In this document: positions 59,333-64,000 of the stretch, piece by piece | Position numbering within the stretch: position 1 is the stretch's first letter | Layout: every line of letters begins with the position of its first letter | Assembly (NCBI GenBank): GCA_029961685.1 | Contig: JARWKL010000006.1 | Location: 5,208,001-5,272,000 of the forward strand | Direction: 5' to 3' | Length of the DNA stretch: 64,000 bases | DNA from: Aristolochia californica | Lineage: Eukaryota > Streptophyta > Magnoliopsida > Piperales > Aristolochiaceae | Notes under the pieces: model-generated | What the model saw: only the letters and a program-made list of their open reading frames with translations | Database searches by the model: none | What the model was told of the DNA's origin: nothing | Made by a program: the position numbers and the translations under genes

Positions 59333-59868
59333 CTAAGTAAATTCTTAAAGGGGCTATCAAAACTGGTTGGTCAAGGGAGAAGAAGATAGGGTTGACCGAG
59401 CAAGGATTCTTCTATTTTATGGTCATCTATTGAAGATGTAGGAGGCTCTTGGGGCTATTGGCATTTGAGGGTAGTTTATATTTTTTAAGGAATATAGTAG
59501 GATTAGGGTTTGGCTCTAGAGGGAATAGTCATGGGTCTTCTTTTGAGGATGCTTCAATACATGTATTTGGTTGGATGTTTAGAATGGAAAATTGAGAAGA
59601 GGAAGACCAATTGAATGTTAGTTTGTTCTCTTCTTGACCCTCCAAATGATAAGAAAACCCATAAATTGTCAGGGTCCATAAATGGGATTCCCATTTGTCA
59701 TCCTCAGTAGGGGTGGTATCAAACCAAGTTGGTTCACTAATAGCTCGATCTCGACTCGGATCCGGCTCTGTTCGGCTCAATTCGAAAGTATTTTGAATTG
59801 AGTTCGAGCAACGGTTCGTGCTCGTTTAAGTAACTGAGCTGAACTTGAGTGAGCTGCGGTTCGGTTAA
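59333..59868. other. Unassigned sequence between element D and A2
   Basis: The short ORF on the minus strand (59529-59780) has no family features. The 3' part (about 59760-59868) is rich in 'gagttcgag/ggttcggtt' repeats. It resumes at 62940 after element A2. Confidence 0.4.
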
Positions 59869-62800
59869 TGTTGGAAGATATGCCCAAGCTCACATGATCG
59901 AGGAAGATCCACATATCTAAGAGTATTGTAAGATGGGCCACACGACTATGGAAGACCCACATATCTAAGAGTATTATTGTAAGATGGGCCACACGACCAA
60001 GGAAGACCCACATATCTAAGAGTATTGTAAGATGGGCCAAAGCCCATAAGAAGTAGGACCCACCATGATAACCATGAGCTGGCATCTTTATCACATAAGT
60101 TAGAAGATCAAGTGGGATTCACAAAGATAACCACAAGCTGGTTGGAAGATTAAGGACTCACAAAGATGACCACGAGATGGTTAGTAGATCAAGTGAGATC
60201 CACAAAGATAGCCACAAGCTAGCATCTTTATCTTATGGTCACGTCCTCATAGAAGAGTTCTAGTTTGAGTTATGTTGTCTTCTATTTATATTGAGTTATT
60301 TAATTATGCTAGGACTTATCTTTAAATGTTAGAGTTTGGGTGTAATTGGGACAAAGGTAGTTTTATTGTAATTGGACTCTACTACCTTCCTATATTATAA
60401 ATAAAGGTTCATGTACTTCGATAATAATAAGTCAATAAATTATTTCTCTTTTCCATAAATTCAACATAGTATTAGAGCAGGTTCTATGAGTTGACTCAGT
60501 CAACCCACAGAGATAATGTGATACTTTTTTGATCTATTATTTCAAGCAGTTTAGGTTTTGTATTTTTTTTTTTAGTCCCTACACCTGTTAGTTGTTTTAT
60601 GTTTTTCACCTCTATACTAATCTTTTCATATTGAAAATTATATATTGATGGAAAGATATTCGAGTCTACTTTCCAAGGAAAAATGATTTTTTTCCAATCG
60701 GAGTTATCTACAAAGAAATCAATATTTGAAGCGGCAAAGGTCAGATTGCCAAAAAAGGTTCGAGCAGCAACAAAAAGCTTCAACTTCTAAGGTATTTTAT
60801 GCTATCAATAACGAGACTTTATATGGAAAATTATATATAAAAATAAATATATGTAAGTTATTTTCTTACCTATTCAACCAATTCTGGATCTGAGTTATCT
60901 GCAAAAAGAAATCGATATTTGAAGCAGCCAAGGTCATATTGCAAAAGAGGTTTGAGTAACAGCTGAAAGCTTCAACTTCCAAGGTACTTTATGCTATCAA
61001 GAACGAGACTTTATATGGAGAATTATATATCAAAAGAAATATATAGTAAGTATATTTTCTTACCTATTCAACCATTTTTTTATCTGAGTTTTTTTATAAC
61101 GAGATATTGATCTTGGAAGAGTCAATGGTCAAGCTGGAAAAAAGGAAAAAAAGTACATATTACAGTGACGGAAATAGATCAAATTATTTATCTCCAAATA
61201 AGTATAATTTATGAAGAGAAGTTATACTTTTATGAAATTTATTTAAGTCTAGTTTCAAAAGGAAAAAATTTCATGTCAATCTGATCTATATTTAAAGATG
61301 TATTTGCATTGGAAGAATCAAAGGTGATGTTGGTATCCTGTTGCATTGAAAAATCCGAATTTAAGCCGATTGTTTTGCGTTACTTTTTGAGTTGCTATAT
61401 CAGAAAAATATCTCACTTCTCCCTGGTTTGAGGGCTTATTACTACATCTATGTTATTTGGGCTTATTAATAAATCTATGATATTTGGTTCAAGCTGGGAT
61501 CACTGCCATTACCTCCCAGCTTGAGGGGGAGAAGTAAAAAAAGTACAAGAAAGAGGTATTTTATTCTATATGTTGTGGATAAGTTTTATGTGACCAAAAT
61601 ATTCAAGAAAGGGGGAGCACAAAAGATGAAGCTTTTTCATCTAAGAAGAATTTTTTGCATCAAATTATTTCATGGGTCTTTTACAAGGTTTATTATTTTG
61701 GTTCGTGTTATATGGGCCCAAACCCATTTTAGTTGCATCTATTGTATCTATTTGGATAAGACATTATTATTGAAGAAGTGGTGGCCTTAATATCCTTTCT
61801 CATACCATCCTTTATTTGACTCTCAAAAATATCTTTGGGCCAACCCTTATTGTAACCTTTTGAGTGTTGCTACGGTTGGGACACCGTGACGAAGGAGCTT
61901 ATTACTACATTTATGTTACCCGTTAATTTCTACCTGTGAGAGTCGATGCCCGGGTTGGGACACCGTGATGAATGAGCTTATTACTATATCTATGTTACAT
62001 CATCGTGATGGAAGAACTTATTACTACATCTATGTTATACCCCCTCCCCCCTTAATTGACATTTATTACTCCTACCACTTGAGATTCGTTGTCCTGTAGA
62101 GGGACAAGATGATGAAGGAGTTTTATTACACTTCTGAGCATTGCGTATAGACCCACTACCTACAGAAGATAGGAGTGTTCTCCAACCTACTAGAGTATGG
62201 AGCAATATCATATGGCTTGGAGTGATTTTACTCTTACTTGCCTTATGCTAGCTGGGCATCATAGAAGAGCCACCACATGAGGGGGAGTGGTGGAAGATAT
62301 GGAGAACTACCATTTTATACAAAAATATCTTATACATTATTTGTAGCAAGCTGGGAGTTCATGATGTTCTCTCATCCCCAGCTTGAGGAGTGTTGGAAGA
62401 TGGGCCCAAACCCACACGACCAAGGAAGGCCCATATATTTAAGAGTATTGTAAGATGGGCCACATGACCAAGAAAGACCCACATATTTAAGAGTATTGTA
62501 AGATGGGCCCAAACCCATAAGAAGTAGGACCCACCATGATTACCACGAGCTGACATCCTTATCACATAAGTTGGAAGATCAAGTGGGACTGACAAAGATA
62601 ACTACAATCTGGTTGGAAGATTAAGTAGGACTCACAAAGATAACCATGAGCTGGTTAGAAGCTCAAGTGGGACCCACAAAGATAGCCACAAGTTGTCATC
62701 TTTATCTTATGGTCACATCTTCATAAAAGAGTTCTAGTTTGAGTTATGTTGTCATCTATTTATATTGAGTTATTTAATTATGCTAGGACTTATCTTTAAG

Positions 62801-62939
62801 TGTTAGAGTTTGGGTGTAATTAGGACAAAAATAGTTTTATTGTAATTGGACTCTACTACCTTCCTCTATTATAAATAGAGGTTCATGGACTCTGATTATA
62901 ATAAGTCAATGAAGTATTTTTTTTTTCATAAATTCAACA
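59869..62939 (+). mobile_element. Family A element A2, complete non-coding LTR element
   Basis: The 5' LTR is 59869-60466 (TGTTGGAAGATATG ... AAATTCAACA). The mutated PBS TAGTATTAGAGC is at 60467-60478, the internal region is about 1.9 kb without gag/pol, a purine tract ends at 62390, and the 3' LTR is 62391-62939. The internal DNA is collinear with A1 ('cacttctccctgg', 'gagggggagaag', 'aagtattttattcta'). Flanks are GTTAA and GTTCG, so no clean TSD. The LTR TATA segment 'ctattataaatagagg' is conserved at about 62868. Confidence 0.88.
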
Positions 62940-62957
62940 GTTCGCGAGCCGGCTCGG

Positions 62958-63434
62958 TTACTTAATATAACCCCACTTTTCACCTTTCAGAACCTCAACG
63001 ATGGGAGGGAGCTTCATTTCAAAAACTCTCTTTAGAAACTCTCGTAGCCACCTCTCTGGTTTGAACTCGTAGCGGCAGTCTTTCCTCCATATCCTCTCCA
63101 TTCGACAACAGTGGGAGGGGAGCTTTGTTTCAAAAACGCTCTTCAGAAACTCTCGTAACCACCTCTCTGGTTTGAATTCGCACCATTCTTTCCCCCATTT
63201 GCTCTCCATTCTCCCCATCAGGTAAATGCCATAGAAGATCTTGGTTCCTTTCTTTTGAACTATTCCATTGGGGAAGACGTCATCTTCTGTAACTTGGGGC
63301 AGAGAAGAAGATGGTTTGGTTAGTGGGTTTTGTGATCTTTGAAAAAGTTCTTTAAATTTTTGGCTCTTCAAAATCGGTAGTCTAATCGTAGCAAGAAAAG
63401 CTGGATTAAAATATTTTTTCGGTATAAAATTCAT
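62958..63434 (-). pseudogene. Cytochrome P450 (CYP86-like) exon fragment with internal duplication
   Basis: Minus strand: a splice-like 'tctgccccaag' precedes VTEDDVFPNGIVQKKGTKIF, YGIYLMGRMES and EFKPERWLREFL, the PERF/PERW region of CYP86-clan P450s (fatty-acid omega-hydroxylases). The MERIWRKDC..EFKPERWLREF part is then repeated: 62999-63105 and 63106-63213 are direct duplicates of about 107 bp. The heme-binding Cys loop is absent. This is a rearranged fragment, not a working gene. The clan assignment rests on this motif only. Confidence 0.72.
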
Positions 63435-63830
63435 GAGTTATGATGTTTTTTTTACCTAGAAAGCATCGTCTCTATAACTTGGGGCAGAGAAGAAGATGGT
63501 TTTGTGATCTTTGAAACAATTCTTTAAAATTTTGACTCTTCAAAATTGGTAGTCTAATTGTAGCAATAAAAGCTGGAATAAAATATTTTTTCAGTTGAAA
63601 ATTCATGAGTTCTGAGTTTTTTTTACCTGGAAAGCACCGTCTTTGTAACCTGGAGCAGAGACGTAGATGATTTGGTTAGTGGGGTTTTGTGATCTTTGAA
63701 ACAATTCTTTAAACTTTTTACTCTTCAAAATTGGTAGTCTAATCGTAGTAAGAAAAACTGGATTAAAATATTTTTTTGGTTGAAAATTCATGAGTTCCGA
63801 GGTTTTTTTACTTGGAAAGCATCATCAACT
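63270..63830 (-). repeat. Three ~170-185 bp tandem repeats beside the P450 fragment
   Basis: Three copies of a segment with 'gcagagaagaagatgg', 'ttttgtgatctttgaa', 'ctcttcaaaattggtagtct' and 'aaaattcatgagtt', at about 63285-63450, 63475-63625 and 63650-63810. On the minus strand they read MNF.PKKYFNPAFLATIRLP. This is probably duplicated intron sequence of the P450 gene, since it precedes its splice-acceptor-like site. Confidence 0.8.
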
Positions 63831-64000
63831 GCTACCAATGGAGAAGTATTCATTTTTTGAAGGAGATGAAAAAGAAGAAGGATAAGATATGCATAATTAT
63901 AATTTTGATTGGAATGGGTCTTTTAATTTTTTTCTTAGTTATATCACATCAAGAACAACTGATTAAACATTGTCTCTGATTGAAGAATCCTACTGTGTTG

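Noticed and set aside
59859..62944. Clean target duplication for element A2
   Set aside because: GTTAA versus GTTCG matches only three of five bases. GTTCG also occurs five bases further left, but would leave unexplained GTTAA between it and the LTR.

Overview
The window is nuclear DNA of a flowering plant. It shows plant-type GT-AG introns, plant orthologues of BAX inhibitor 1, an ELMO-domain protein and a CDC7-like kinase, a plant L1-type LINE with a C-terminal RNase H domain, and Copia and Gypsy LTR retrotransposons primed by initiator-Met tRNA (TGGTATCAGAGC). The species cannot be named from the sequence alone. No tRNA gene, rRNA gene or CRISPR array was seen. All exon joins were read by eye from splice signals and frame continuity.

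Layout. 1-652: LTR fragments. 822-6507: a degenerate but full-length LINE with a 14-bp target duplication, sitting in an intron of an ELMO-domain gene whose last seven exons lie at 6638-9418 (+). 11279-13579 (-): an intact BI-1 gene in six exons. 14871-17466 (+): a predicted plastid protein of DUF3598/calycin type in five exons. 17981-22805 (-): a 994-residue CDC7-like protein kinase in 14 exons. From about 26650 to the end the window is almost entirely retrotransposon, and no intact host gene was recognised there.

The retrotransposon half is a layered nest that can be dated by target-site duplications (TSDs). A 5' fragment of an S-adenosylmethionine synthetase gene lies just inside an LTR-element remnant. 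It is split by Copia-1 (33210-44507, TSD CAAGG). The Copia-1 integrase is split by a Gypsy element (35513-42027, TSD GGAGG). That Gypsy carries two separate TRIM elements, one in its leader (36985-37320, TSD GAAGG) and one in its 3' LTR (41098-41531). A second, young Copia (46362-51540, minus strand, TSD GGCCC) has one long reading frame broken by only two TAG stops and is inserted in the LTR of a non-coding element.

The commonest repeats are non-coding LTR elements (LARD-like families called A, B and D here). They share internal sequence, and families A and B also share a duplicated 'polypurine tract plus LTR start' about 105 bp before the true 3' LTR. The right edge holds a rearranged cytochrome P450 (CYP86-like) fragment. 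The strongest candidates for undescribed biology are the two TRIMs with Pol III B-box/tRNA T-arm-like sequence next to the primer-binding site, the coding-poor Gypsy with a triplicated leader-gag module, and the possible capture of SAM synthetase by an LTR element.
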